64,000 bases of DNA. It comes from Ottelia alismoides (lineage: Eukaryota; Streptophyta; Magnoliopsida; Alismatales; Hydrocharitaceae). Location of the stretch: assembly GCA_037367405.1 (NCBI GenBank), contig JAZKJV010010750.1:248001-312000 (forward strand), given 5' to 3'. Position numbers and translations under genes: made by a program. Below the pieces are notes generated by a model. The model was not told the origin of the DNA and ran no database searches. It was given only the letters and a program-made list of their open reading frames with translations. Shown here piece after piece: positions 33,854 to 45,998 of the stretch (its first letter is position 1; every line of letters starts with the position of its first letter).

Positions 33854-33871
33854 TCCCCGGCAACGACGCCA
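33854..33871 (-). promoter_or_regulatory. Primer-binding site of element A (tRNA-Asp)
   Basis: Minus-strand TGGCGTCGTTGCCGGGGA lies two bases after the LTR end. It matches the 3' end of plant tRNA-Asp with one mismatch. tRNA-Asp is the usual primer of Athila-type elements. Confidence 0.9.
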
Positions 33872-33873
33872 TT

Positions 33874-36827
33874 TGATGAACGCGAAATTTGCCTCTACAA
33901 TAATGTGAAACTGTCATAGTATAGGAGGCGAATTTGGTTCAGCAAAAACACAGATGCTGTGGAATATTTTTACTTGGCAAGTCTACCAAGGTCGAACACA
34001 GGGACACAGCTACTTAATATGTTTATCGAATCGATTCATGAAGCACAATGTGAGTTAATTTCAGTTTCAGGTCCATGTGAAGAACTATGCTATTTACAAA
34101 GTAAAGCCATGATGCATGAAATTTTTTTATTTATTTTTATGCAATTTAAAATGATGCATGAGCAAGTATGCAAGGTTAGAGGTATGCAGAACAAGAGAAC
34201 ACAAATATACCCTAAAAATATGAGCATCAGAATAGAAATATAAATCAGAGTTAATTTAATCCATCATTAAAAACGGTCAACCAATCATAGCAAGTATGAG
34301 TAGAGAAAGGTCTCATTTTTCACATAAAAAATCACTTCTTTTAAAAACAGTGGCAAATGAGAAAATTAAACATGCTAAGATGTAGAGGACAAAACCAAGA
34401 TCAAAACGACACTAAAATCATGCAATTTGGACCTACGATGCTCAAGTTATGAAGAAAACAATGCATGGGCATAATTGTAATAAAAATGCAAAAAATAAAA
34501 GGATAAATATTGCATTTAGGTCCCAGGAGGGACCTAAATGCAAATACTAAAAACCGCTTGGGCCCCTACGTAATTTGTCCATGCGTGCGAGGGCATTTCT
34601 GTAATTTCAGAAAATTTAGAGGGCCTCCCTGTAAAATACACAGGCACGCAAAACGTGCCTGGGGACCATTTTACAAATTCCAAAAGTGTCAGGGTCTTTC
34701 TAGCAATTTTCCCGACACCACACGTGCTATGCACGTGCAATGCTAGGCTCGGGAGGAAACCTCAGCTTCGGGACACGTGGTTGCTTCTAGAGGTTCGGCT
34801 CGAGGTTCGGGTGACCCGAGCCTGTAGGTTGGGCTGGAGGCTCGGGTCCACCCCACGTCATCATCTGCGCCGTCCGATCCCGATGATCAGACGGCACCTG
34901 TGTCTTCATTCTCCTCCGCAGGTCCCTAGAGAAGGCGGGGCTCCGACGACCTGCCATTCGCTCCACCGCTGTATCTATCAACTTCTGAAGGTCAGGGAAG
35001 ACAACCGGTGGTCTGGCGAAGATATGGGAAGCGCAGCGAGGCTCCGAGGCGGGTCGGAGGGGAAGATCGATGGAGCCTCGCCGGCGTAGAAGAGCTCGAA
35101 TGAGCTCCGACGCAAACTCCGGCAATCGAAGTACCTGCAAGCGTTAGATATAGACAACGCTTGTGCAATTGTGTGCGAGGTGAGGTGGATTGGAATGAGA
35201 GCCGTGCTGAGGTGGAGAAGGTGGGGGCTCAGGGGAGTCCTCCTCCGTGATGACGGATGAGTTGGGTCGGAGCGCGGTGGGGTTCTAAAGGGATGAAATG
35301 GGTGCACGTGAATGATAGTGGTCGGGCGAAGCTTGTGAGATGGTCAGATGATGGTAACGGCGAGTGATAAGATTGGGAAAAATCAGAGAAAAGAAGGGGG
35401 TAGGAAACCTCGTCGGGGAGGGGAACCCTGGCTGAGGATGGGCTTGGGCTGAGGGCCTGGGTGGTCCTCGGGTCATCCCACGGCAAGGGCAGCCTGTCCT
35501 TGGTGATCAACGGGCCGGAGGCACCTCTACATGGTAAGAAACCATGGGTAAACACCTGAGCCTAAAGGTCGTCGTCGCCTCAACTAATCACCCATCCGTT
35601 GTCATCGGAGGGGTGAGGGAAGCTAGGCCGTAGCCCTTGGAATGGTGGACACCGGTGAAGGTGGCGGAGGGAGTTGTTTAAATAGGAGAAGGTCGGAGGT
35701 TTCATGGTGGCATGGCATTTTAAGGTGGTGTTTTAATGGAGTGGGAGTGATGGAGGGGATTTATGGAGGGTTGCGCGAAGATGGCAGAGCAGTGGGCTCT
35801 AAGGGGGAGGCGTTTGGAGAGGAAAGCGGTGGCTGGAGCGACGACTAAAATTGGAAGCGTGGCGTAGTGGCTGTGAGTCGTAACGCCTGGGGAAGGGGGG
35901 TTACGGAGGTAGGAGACGACGGCTGAACCGTTGGATCCCATGATCCAACGGCTGGGATAGGGGGAGAGTGGAGGGCTGCGATCAGATCCGAAGGTCTGAT
36001 CGCACGACCGAAGTTAGGGCGCGAGGGAGCGACCGGGATTGAATGATGGGGGAGATCTAATGGTGGAAGGTGAAGAGGTGACGTGGCAGGTTGATAGACG
36101 ATGGATGAGGAGGTGATCGGAAGGCTACGGGGAAGGGACGACGTGGCACAAGGGAGATCGTAGGATGGGGAATGAATCCAATGGTTGTAGATGAGGCGGA
36201 TATGTGAGGTTAGGATTAGATCTGATCACTGGATCCAACGGATGGGATTGAAGCGGCAATGGATGGCGAATATCAAGGTGGGTAGGAGTGGATCGGACGG
36301 CCCTGATAGGCGCCGGGTGTCGAGAGAGGAGGTGGGCCACGTGGACGCTCCAGAGAGCGCCACGTGGCCAAATCAGAAAAATTCAAAGAATAAATATAAA
36401 GATAAATAGAAAAGAAATAGTTAGAGGAAAAATTAGGAAATTGTTAAAACATGAAAGTTGCTCTCCTCGATGAGATCTACAACTTTCATGTTGGTCAAAA
36501 AGCCAAAAGAGGTCATTTGTACAAAAGCTAATTTTTGGGGTATTTTTAAGGGGGATAAAAACACTGAATTTTATATTTGAGATGTTTTTTGTAATTTTTT
36601 AGTCCTTTTAAAGGTCAATATTTATAGACAATTAAACTACCTAATTTTTCAGGGGTTTTTGAAGATAAAATAAATACAAGAAGATAAATTAAATATAAGT
36701 AATTACAGGTTAATTACATACAATATAGTACAAGATAAAAACAAAGAATTAAAGGTGATTTTTATTGGGATGGTTAAACCAGGGTTTTAATTAGCGGCTT
36801 TTAGCAAAATGAATACGAGATTCATCA
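33874..36827 (-). repeat. 5' LTR of element A
   Basis: It starts on the minus strand TGATGAATCTCGTATTCAT (36827 downward) and ends GCGTTCATCA (33874), followed by the primer site. TATA-like CTATTTAAAC is at 35676-35685. Its U5 block is near 33980-34010. It keeps the three hairpins of its partner LTR (34867-34897, 36335-36369, 36450-36490). Confidence 0.85.
34822..35134 (-). other. Intron-like GT...AG interval in the A 5' LTR
   Basis: The donor-like TTGCAG|GTACTT (first G at 35134) and acceptor-like CCTACAG|G (last G at 34822) are 313 nt apart, exactly as in the 3' LTR. The sequence just after the acceptor differs: about 14 extra bases are present here, so that edge is variable. Confidence 0.3.
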
Positions 36828-38393
36828 AAGCTCAGAGAAGAAAGCTGTGATAGTGGCAGAATTGGAGAGTACCATATCCCGTTGGTCTCAAGAGTGGCTT
36901 CAGGCTCAGCATCAGTATCTACAAAGCTGATGATCTGGCTGGGATGGGCATAAGACTGATCCTAATGCCAATCAATCTGCAAAGTCTCTATAGGTTGAGC
37001 TGGCTCGCTCTTAACAAAGTGGATCTGTTGGGTGGGAGGAGAGGGTATAGATCTCCGAGCAGGTTGTGAGGTTAGAGAAGCATGAGACTGTTCATACTGA
37101 AGTTGCAGGTCTGTCACCTTCTTCGTCAGATCGCTCAGCTGCTGAGGCAGTGATGAGAGTTTCTCCCACTCTTGTAGCGACTGTAGGTCCTGAACTTGCT
37201 TCTGAATCACATATACTAATGTTAATTTCTCGTTAATGTATCCTATGTTGGTATTGTATTCAGAATCTAAAATGTTCGGCACCTTATGATGCTCTCTGTT
37301 GTGTGGGGGCTGCAAGGCCTCCTGGAATGCTCGAGTAGATTTGACGACTCTCGAGTTCTCTGCCATCCCCTCAAAGATGGACCAGACAGACTCGGCATCT
37401 CGATTCAGATAACTGCCGCCACATTCGATGCTCACGAGGCCTTGGACATCTGGCTGGAGGCCTCCAAAATAATTTTGAACAAGCACCTTTAAAGGTATGG
37501 CATGATGAGGGTATCTCTCTATAAGATCCTTAAACCGATACCACATATTGTGGAATGATTCGTTCCGCAGCTATGTAAAGTTGGAGGTCTGAATCCTCAT
37601 CAGGTTCATCCATCCCATAGGAAAGCATTTACGCATGAACATGGACTTCAAGTCAGCCCATGTAGATATCTCCCTCCCCAAATGACTGAGCCAATAAAGT
37701 GCCTTATCTTCTAAGGTCAAGGTGAAGGCTTTGAGGTGAATGGACTCCTCCGTAACTCCAGGGTAATTAGCCGTACAACATATCATCTCAAACTATTGCA
37801 AAAAGGTAAATAGCTCCCATGCGGCATTCCCGTAAAACTTGGGAAGCAATGAGATGAAGGACATGCGTAACTCGTATGACCCTTGATTCAGTGGTAACCG
37901 AATCCAGTGATGTAAAGGTCTGGCACCTGGGTCATACTCATCTCAGTGTTAGGGGAACCTCGGCAGGTGGGTTCTCGTCTTCTGCATTGAGCACAACGAT
38001 CTCGGCTCGCAGCTAGTTCTGGACTCTGAACTGATCTCGGATCTGTATATTCATCTGTTGTAAAGTGTCAAGAATCCCCATCGTGATGTTTGCGGCTAGA
38101 TCCTGTCTTCCATCGGCGTGTTGTTCCTCATATGGTCGCTCCTCTATGGGTCCCTTCCCACGAGCCATTTGCTTCAAATCTTCTAGGAAGGAAAACGTTT
38201 CGTAAGATCTTAGTGAAAAATGGGCAGGCGAAAGCGACGATAATTTGAGACAGGGGTCTACCTCAAAAGATGGGATGGGAGGCGAGGGAGTCTGGGTCCG
38301 ACTCTCCTCGGGATCAGATGGGACCAACTCGGGAAGAGGGTCATCCTGAGTATGTGAAGAAGTACGACGGACAGTGAATGATCGATGGCTCAT
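36828..38393 (-). pseudogene. Gag of element H, N-terminal and capsid parts
   Basis: Minus-strand frames run from MSHRSFTVRRTSSHTQDD at 38393. There follow FISLLPKFYGNAAWELF (about 37860), then after a stop PGVTEESIHLKAFTLTLEDKALYWLSHL and STWADLKSMFMRKCFP (37760-37620), the core of the plant retrotransposon gag domain. Next, YRFKDLIERYPHHAIPLKVLVQNYF leads to a coiled, Gln/Leu-rich segment (QVQDLQSLQEWEKL, then LPQQLSDLTKKVTDLQLQYE). At least one frameshift (37990-37870) and stops at about 37800 and 37560 break it. No zinc knuckle is seen. It is cut by element A; its low-complexity tail continues at 28456. Confidence 0.85.
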
Positions 38394-38399
38394 AGAGTT

Positions 38400-40096
38400 T
38401 GAGCGAAATAGCTAATGATTGCATTATATATAGTTATAACCTGTTTAAATTATATGGAGTACAACCTTAATATATGATTTATAAACTCCAAATTCACTCC
38501 ATGCACACAATAGAGAAAACTACTTTAATACATAAAGAAGATGACTAATCAAAGTATAAATCGACAATTCATGATTATGCACATCCAGAAAAAATCTTAT
38601 CAAAAAACTTTATTTGCACATTATTTATGGATTAATCTCGTGAGATCAGGTTTATAATCATCCATAACAATCACTAAAATATAACATAATCTAAAATATT
38701 CATTGGTGTAATTGTTATGAAAAGAAGAACTTAAATTCCATTGGATTTATATATAGCAATAAAATTAATCAAAACAACCTCACATTGTTTCAAGTCCAAT
38801 TGTAACCTCTATTCCTATTAACGTTTTATATGGAAAGTAAATTAGGAGGCTATTTTTTGCAAAATACCCAAAGTACTTCCCCATGTGCCATGAGCGCCAC
38901 GTACAACACAATTCCTATGCACATACTCTAAATTTCTCTCTCTTCTTCCCATGCAAATTAGCCGCTTATACCATCTCTCCCCATGCAATTAATTATTGTA
39001 TTTAGGTGTGAAGGTGTAACCGTATATGCTACCTATAAAATGGGATGCATTCCATGCAAAGAAAAAGGTCTCTCTCTCCCCACGCATCCTCTCCCCCCGT
39101 CATCTCTCCATTCCCGTCTATCTCTCCCCATGCCAAGAGGCCTCCCTCTTCACACAACATCTTCCATCTCTCTCACACCAAAGCTCCATCCAATGCCAAA
39201 GCTCCTCGACGCCGGCCACCTTCCTCGTGCATGGCCAACTGCACCTTCCACCCTCGCGTTTGGCTCCTTCCTCGCATGGCTATGCACGCGTCTAACATCT
39301 TCCACACATCTGGCTCTGTCTTCCTCACACGGCCACTTCCAGCCCGTGTCCTCCTCACATATTCCAGTCCACATACGGTCATCGCCACCACTTTAGCTCG
39401 TACCTCCTTACTCACGCGTCTAGAAGCCCGCGCATCCATCTCCATCGTCGTCGCCATCGTCTTCATTCTGTATCCGGATAGAGAAGCATTTCTCCGCCCT
39501 ATTATTTGTATCCAACATTTTTATTCCCTTAGTTAATTTGTTTAAGTTGTATTTGGAAAGAAACAACTCTAATGTTATAAGCTCTCTTGCCTTTTTTTAC
39601 ACTAGTTGGTTTTCTTTGAATTGAACTTGAAAGCATTTTTTTCGTAAGGTCTCTTTTCATCTCTAAGTTTTCTTTAAATATATGCATCGCAAGTTTTACA
39701 TTCCATTATTTTATATTGAAACATTGCAAGTGACCTCCTATTTCTTCCATCTTAATTTGCAATTCGGCCCCCGCCATCTTATTTAGTTGCACTTATGCCC
39801 TCATTCATCTACTTTAAGTTCTTGGAAATATTTTCACCATAGAATGCATCATCTCTTCAAGAATTCATATTTTCTCTCTTGTCGCCATGGATTAAGATTC
39901 TAGTTAAGCTTGAAAGAATAATAAATACCCCAAATTTTCTTGGTCCCTATGGATTCGATCCTCTACTTGCCGTGCACATTTTTTTGTAATCTGATCGTGC
40001 TCGTACTTGTAATCTTATTTGTTCAATTTCGGTTTTTCGTGGAACAACAACGACGTGGAAAATCAACTTTTTAAATTATGTATGATTGTGTCAGCA
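38400..40096 (+). repeat. 5' LTR of Athila-like element P (left edge unresolved)
   Basis: The right end is firm: ...GTGTCAGCA at 40096, three bases before the primer site. A TATA box (CTATAAAATG) is at 39033-39042. A U5-like block (GGTCCCTATGGATTCGATCC) is at 39942-39961. The left edge lies somewhere after the H gag start at 38393, but I see no clear terminus or target-site repeat. Open frames at 38983-39536 are in the promoter/leader part and are not called. Confidence 0.6.
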
Positions 40097-40099
40097 TTT

Positions 40100-40117
40100 T
40101 GGCGTCGTTGCACGGGA
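40100..40117 (+). promoter_or_regulatory. Primer-binding site of element P (tRNA-Asp)
   Basis: TGGCGTCGTTGCACGGGA matches the tRNA-Asp 3' end with two mismatches and lies right after the LTR. Confidence 0.9.
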
Positions 40118-40940
40118 CTAGGCAACATTTGCAATTTTTTCTTCATTTTTAACTTGTTTTCGATATTTTAATCCACGTATTTTTATTTCAGGTACTTGAA
40201 CCCAGAAAAAAAAATGAAGATCCGTGCATTTGTTTAGCGAACTTGTAATTTGTTCTAAGTAGAAAAAAATTGTAATATTAATTTCTCCCTCCTTCTCGGA
40301 AAAGCTCGCCATCAGCAAGACAAAACATTATGGATTTATCACCAGAAGTTCATGCACTATAAGCTTCCTTTTTAACTTAGGCATTCTAAGATTTACATTT
40401 CTTGCATTTGTTTGCGCATCGAATTAAACCGAAAAAAATTAAAAAAGAGTTTTTAATTGCATCATCTCCGTGGTCTTCTCCCTATGTAATAATCTAATTC
40501 AAAGACCACCAAATCGTGTTTTGATGATATAAAAATATAAGCTTGAAAGATCACCACAGTGATCCCATCGAAAGCAGGTTAAATTGATTGCTTGTTTGAT
40601 CGCATGTGGCGATTGACACAAACACACGAGCACATAGAACCCTAGGATAGAGACAAAAATCCCTGGTGCCACATGGGATTGCAGAGAGATGTTGTAACTC
40701 CTTGACGTAATGGGCACAGGTTCTTGTGGGAAGAACAGATCTTCGAACTGAGTACCCACACAAGATCCACCAGCTTGATGGGGACATCGATTTCTCACAA
40801 TCTACCACAAACACCTCTTCATCAAGGACCAATAATTGTCTGACAATATTCCTTGAGAAACAAAATCTAAAATCGAACAGATAACTGCATATGCGACAAT
40901 TTGTGTGGTGTTGGTGAATCAACAAATTATTTTGCATTTG
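40118..40940 (+). mobile_element. Leader of element P
   Basis: This is non-coding up to gag. A short ATG frame at 40330-40362 (MDLSPEVHAL, then stop) could be a relic of the gag start or an upstream frame. 40460-40900 reads differently from the AT-rich leader before it and I could not identify it. The minus-strand open frame at 40551-41060 shows no motif. Confidence 0.5.
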
Positions 40941-42660
40941 TGCTGTGTATGCTAGGTGGTAGATCTTTGAAAAATCAATTGCAACAACCGCTAGATTATG
41001 ACCCGATCTATAAAACAAAACCCCACCCATCTTGTTCAAGTGAAAAGTCTGAGAATTCACCTGACTTAGGAGACATGGTAGAAGAGAATCGACCGAACCC
41101 CATGGACCTCATACTGTAACAATTACAATTGCTGAGAGAAGAAAATGCCACAATCCGCCACACCATAGCACCTCTCATCCGGCCGCCACCCATTAGTACA
41201 CATTATAACCCTGCGGCGGAAGACTTAGTCCATTGGGTCCAGATCCCACCTGAGGTGGGACACTTTGAAATAAAGCCAGCATCACTCTCCTTGATACCAA
41301 GATATAATGGATATGAGAGTGAAGATCCTTTCCTACACATACAAGATTTTTAATATGCCTGTGACACAATGAGCATCCCTGGGGTAGCAAAGGAATACAT
41401 TTATATGAAAGCCTTCACTCACTTTCTGAAGGAACGAGTGCTCCAATGGCTCCGAAATTAGGGAACCCCACTCACCTCCTGGGACACCTTAAGAGAGTCA
41501 TTAATCAAGAAATACTTCCCATTAGGAAAGACAAATGCCCTGAGACAAGTCATATAGTAGGCATGTGAGACCAGTTAATTTAGTTGATCGAGAGAGATCC
41601 ACTAGTGACTCATCCAAGCAAAATCATGATAAATGAGAAATCCTCTCCAAACAAATGGATCTAATGACCCAAGAAATGGGTAACTTGTCTCTGAATAATG
41701 TCCTGAATAACGTTTGTGGGATTACTTCTAACCCTAACATTCAAGACTTTGGCCACATACCATTCACGCATGATCAAGAACTGACTCCTGAAACATTAAA
41801 TTGGATACAAAGGAATCACGATGGGTCATTCTCAAACACCCGAAATTCGGGATGGAGGGAACAATCAAATACTAGGTGGAATGTACATTGCAACTACCAT
41901 TTTCAAAATCACAACCAGCCTAAACAAAAGACGGGACCTCCCATGACTCAACCTCCCTCGACTATGAATTTTAATGCCCTCCCAGGCTATTCAGCAGCTT
42001 GATGCAGCACAACAACAAGCAAACCAAGCTCAACAACAAGCCAACGCTGAAAATGCTAGGTAGTTTGTTGAGATCAGGTCTTACATCTCAGCACTATCAC
42101 CTAAACCACTGCCTAACCCCAACACCAACAAGGCTACCTCATCTGCACTACTCCAAACTCCACCACCTGCTGGGTCTTTCACTTCACCCCCTTGATTTCA
42201 AAATCATATTCATGCATTTTCCATACCCCAAACACAATATCAAGGATTTTCTGCCCCACCCCCAAAAAACAACTCAACCTCAGGGAACACATAACAACCG
42301 CCAAGGACTCAAGTAAGTTTCAAAACACCATCCCATTCCAACCAGTCCGCCAATGTCGTGACTCTTCGAAATGGAAAAACCACGTCTGCTCATATAGCAC
42401 CACAAACTACTAAGTGGCAAATTGAAGAGGACGAGGACATCGACAACGAAGAGGAACCAACTAAGATACCCAACCCTCCTACTTTCTCCCCAAGCACAAC
42501 TATCTCCTTTCCTAAAGCTCTTCGTAAGAAAATCATGAGATCATCCACTATCGATCCGGAGTTAGAATAATTATTTTCAAACATTATCATTGAGATTCTA
42601 CTCTTAAAACCCCTCAAACAGGTCACTGCCTTCTCCCACTTTTTGAAAGAAAAATGCACA
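40941..42660 (+). pseudogene. Gag of element P
   Basis: Plus-strand frames hold a Gag N-terminus (LQQPLDYDPIYKTKPHP), then after a stop HFEIKPASLSLIPRYNGYESEDPFLHIQDF (41265-41353), the usual start of the Athila gag domain. YIYMKAFTHFLKERVLQWLRN and TSWDTLRESLIKKYFPLGK follow (41400-41540), both standard gag-domain blocks. 41655-42002 is the C-terminal region with NTRNSGWREQSNTRWN, like the N-x-GWR-N-H-P-N motif of this branch. A Gln-rich part and VTLRNGK...SFPKALRKK (42355-42540) lead to the protease. Stops at 41119, 41351, 41459 and 41557 and several frame changes make it non-functional. Confidence 0.85.
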
Positions 42661-43450
42661 CCAAAGCGGAAATCAAATGGAAAGAATAAGAAATATCAGG
42701 AAAATATCGACAAGCATGTTCTACCTCGAGCAACATCCAATGCCATATCCCAATTCTTTCCCACAAAAAACGAAAGATATGGGTGCACCTCTAGTTAGAT
42801 GCACCATTGGGGAATTGACTTTCGAGCGCACACTGGTAGATAATGGTGCCTTAAATAATCTTCTCCCTATCGTTATTCTGGAGCAGTTTGACTTAGGAAA
42901 TTTTAAACCCATCTCGATGTTTCTACAAATGGTTGATCGATCTGTGAAGAGACCTAGAGGATTAGTGGAAGATGTAATAGTTACCGTTCAAGGACACTGA
43001 TTTTAGGTTGATTTTGTTGTAATGGATATGGATCCAGCTAACACATTGAGTGGGACACCCATCATACTTGGATGACCGTTCTTAGGTACTGCTAAAGCAC
43101 ACTTTGATTTGGAAGATGGGAAAGTACAATTTAATATCAATGGCAAGGTCATCCCTGTTGATCTAGTCATTCCCACAACCATTGACTCTAAGACTGAGGA
43201 CTGTGGATGGATAGAAAATTACGTTGTACTCGATATACAAAATGACTTTTCCCCTATTCATCTCTCCAAAGACCCTCTGGAAGATAGTTTGAACACCTCT
43301 CGATCCACTTATAACGACATGTCTCATCAAATCGCCACGTATAATCTGAACTCTGCACTCGAAACTCCACCATACCCTCTCACTGGTCAGGAAATATTTG
43401 AGTTAGATGAAGCCTGGGACCCATTGGACACTGAACTTACATTAAGTTAA
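42661..43450 (+). pseudogene. Aspartic protease of element P
   Basis: APLVRCTIGELTFERTLVDN (residues 37-56 of the open frame at 42677) is followed by GALNNLLPIVILEQF, the protease active-site block. The active-site motif reads Asp-Asn-Gly-Ala. MVDRSVKRPRGLVEDVIVTV follows, then after a frameshift near 43000 FVVMDMDPANTLSGTPIILG, a stop, and PFLGTAKAHFDLEDGKV. The acidic linker to RT runs to 43450. Gag lies directly upstream and RT downstream in the same sense. Confidence 0.85.
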
Positions 43451-44100
43451 GCCATGATCATGCCCTTCATGAAGCCACCATTTAAGACTATTTCATCAAT
43501 AAATACATCAGAATAAACTGGTACTCCGACCCCACCAACACCCATTGTCAAACTAAAACCCTTACCACAAGATTTGATGTATGCTTTCCTCGATGATGCA
43601 CACATACTATACCAGTCATTATTAATGCCGACCTAGATCACACATAGGATAACCAATTTATGGAAGTTTTGAAGAGGAATTCCCAAGCTATTGGATGGAA
43701 ATTAACTGATTTGAAAGGAATAAGCCCAACATTCTGCACACACCACATATATTTGGAAAATGACAGTAAACCCTCTCGAGAAATGCAAAGACGATTAAAT
43801 CCTAATCTACGAGAGACACCCCTGTGAAGGCGTGGCCTCATCCCAGTACTTCAAATCAAGTTGATGTTCTACACAAGGTGGGAACACCATCGCTGACAAG
43901 GCCCTACTCAGTCACGCACGATAGAAGCGCTATTACTTCGGAAATCCATGTGATACTCAAGGCAGTTACAAATTGGGTTTTTGGCTCTAATCCTTAGCGG
44001 GTCGTGCCTCGCTCATGGGAAGGGTTTTGGTCCCCTCCTAAGATACCTAAAACCAATGAAGGCTTTATGAACCCCAGGAAATGATAGTCCATTACAGATT
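43451..44100 (+). pseudogene. Start of reverse transcriptase, element P
   Basis: VKLKPLPQDLMYAFLDDAH (43545-43605) matches the protease-RT linker of the branch. KAIGWKLTDLKGISPTFCTHH and, further on, SREMQRRLNPNLRE (43690-43815) match the RT N-terminal block. A weak continuation (WVFGSNP, then RVVPRSWEGF near 43975-44030) may be the next block. The rest of RT is missing. Confidence 0.7.
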
Positions 44101-44384
44101 TTAGTTAAGGTCAAAGTTTATTTAATAGTCCCCTTATTTATTTTTTTGGGTTTTCACTTTTTTGGATATTTTGCGTAGAAGCAGCTATTGATTTTGTAGA
44201 TTTTCATTTAAGTCTTAGGTGCTCAAAATCAGAGGGAGATAACGAAAAAGTCATACAAGTTGATTCGATGATGGAAGTTTCACATTGAATCTAATGATGC
44301 ATGTCAAGTTAGAGGACTTATAGTGCTTCCCAACTCTCTCCATGTGGTATGCAAAATAATATTTTTAAACCTACCTAAATGGCA
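44101..44384. other. Unassigned junction between P and LTR D
   Basis: AT-rich sequence follows the last RT-like piece. It could be P sequence or the diverged end of LTR D. A purine-rich ATCAGAGGGAGATAACG lies at 44229-44245, but no LTR start follows it. Confidence 0.35.
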
Positions 44385-45194
44385 CAGGGGTATAAAAGCA
44401 ATTACCAAAAAGTTTATATTCAATCCGTAACATCCAAAACTACAGGGCTTAAGTCGCAAATAACCCAATAAAGTTCACGTGACGAAGCACGTGGTCCACG
44501 TAGACAGGGGTATAAGTGCAAATAAAGTAAGTACGAGGTCCTTAGTGCAAATATCCCAGAAAATAAACAACTTAATTTAAAAATTACAGGACTAAAATGA
44601 AATAAAACAAACAGAGGGGCCTAAGATGAATTTACCCCTTTTATTATCATCGACGCCCTGATGTGCGCCACGTGGCTGATCGGACGGTGGAGAACGAGGG
44701 CGACTTTAACTCTGGAAGGGCTGGCCTGATCGAACGGTGGAGAATATTCCACGTGGCAGATCTGACGGTGACGAAGCGTGGTGGAGATACTCTTGGTGAA
44801 TCGACGGCTGAGAGGAGGACGCGTGGCGAATCTGACGGTTGAGGCTAGCCGGTGCCTCTCTCTCTGCGCGAGCGGTCAAGATCGACCCTCGGGATGATCG
44901 GATGGTGGCCGTGCTCCGCAGATGAATGGTTCAGATCAGATCTGGAGCGAGGAGGATGATCTGACGGTTCTGGAGGATCCTGGAAGAACTGGTCGCCGGC
45001 GAGATTCGCCGGGCTCGTGCATGCGCTAGGGTCCTCTGGAGAGCCTTCTGGAGGTTGAGAAGAATCGCGGAAGGCTCCCGCGTCTGCTGGTGGTCTCCGA
45101 CGAGCACACTGAGCTCCGAGGAACTCGAGCGAAGGCGGCGGAGCTGGGTCTCCTGGCTGGATGGCGAAGGGTCTCAGATGACCCTTGTCTTGAC

Positions 45195-45505
45195 CTGAAA
45201 AGCGAACCAGAAGACTCACGGGTCGAGGGCAAATTGCCTCGACCCGGTTAGGCGGCGTGAAGGTGCATGGTGCGTCGGAATGGAGAGCTCCGGCGAAGGT
45301 GGTCGGCGGAGGAGCTCGATTCCCAGATCCTGTGCGATCTGGGTTGGGTGAATGGGTGAAGAAGATGCGGAGAGGTCTGGCGGAGACGATGGTCGGGTCG
45401 GAATGACAAATGGGGTATCGTAGGTGGCTGGCGACGGCGGCGGAGCTACGCTACCAGTAAGCTAAAAATCGAAATTTACGCTAGACTATGGCCTAAGAGA
45501 TCTAC
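45195..45505 (-). other. Intron-like GT...AG interval in LTR D
   Basis: The donor-like CCCAG|GTAGAT (first G at 45505) is about 255 nt after the TATA box. The acceptor-like TTCGCTTTTCAG|GTCAAG has its last G at 45195. The length is 311 nt, against 310 in B and 303 in E. Confidence 0.55.
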
Positions 45506-45955
45506 CTGGGTGGTCGGAGAGACTGGGGAAGAGCAGGGGGTGCTCCTGGTCTTAGCCTCAAGGGTCGTCTCGGCCCGAGGCTCGGTGCTCACGCTAGTGG
45601 CGGAGCAACGGCGGCGACACACGCCGGATCGGTGGATTCACCTCCTCGCCTCGCTGCAACAAGGGCGATCGCTTGCTGTCACTCTCGCGGTGCCTCTGGA
45701 GTTCACTGGGAAGAAGGAGAAGAGCCAAAGATGAGGCGCGGAGGCGGCGGAGGTCGAGATATATATGGAGACAGCGCCGATTAGGGTTGGGTGGAGACGG
45801 CTATGGAAGGCGTGGATCCTTCGGCGAAGGATCTGGCGAGGATGTCGGATGATTGGCGAAGGATCCGGGCACGGGGTTTGCGGAGGCGACAGGCTGGAGA
45901 TGCGTGGAGAAATCGGCGAAGTCGGGTCGGGCGCGGGTCTCCCCAAAAGGAAAGA

Positions 45956-45998
45956 GTCCGCGGGGGAGTTGACCGGGGTCAACAATCCCCCGTGGACC
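45956..45998. repeat. Nested palindrome with inverted W-boxes (LTR D)
   Basis: GTTGACC-GG-GGTCAAC (45968-45983) lies inside a G-run/C-run pair and is followed by GTGGACC. It marks the composition switch as in B and E; the outer left arm is eroded. Confidence 0.75.

Larger units (their letters stand above)
28452..36832 (-). mobile_element. Element A: complete but non-autonomous gypsy element inserted in gag of H
   Basis: The element spans 28457-36827 (8371 bp) and is flanked by ACGCT (28452-28456) and AAGCT (36828-36832), a 5-bp repeat with one mismatch. The two LTRs are 2948 and 2954 bp. In a 222-bp stretch compared by eye (30481-30702 against 35907-36128) I count 11 mismatches and no gaps, about 95% identity. 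The internal region (31405-33873, 2469 bp) has a primer site, leader, simple repeats, hairpin/purine-tract array, 3' UTR and polypurine tract, but no gag or pol motif. It must have used proteins from another element to move. Confidence 0.85.
38400..44384 (+). mobile_element. Athila-like gypsy element P, truncated in reverse transcriptase
   Basis: It has an LTR, tRNA-Asp primer site, leader, gag, protease and the start of RT in sense order on the plus strand, opposite to host H. It stops near 44.1-44.38 kb where LTR D begins. No RNase H, integrase or 3' LTR of P is seen, so the 3' half is lost. Confidence 0.7.

Noticed and set aside
38983..39536. Overlapping plus-strand frames near 39 kb as a small secreted protein gene
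   Set aside because: They lie between the TATA box and U5 of the LTR of P, carry no conserved motif and overlap frames on the other strand.
40551..41060. 169-codon minus-strand frame
   Set aside because: It is antisense to the leader and gag start of element P, which has recognisable gag blocks on the plus strand.
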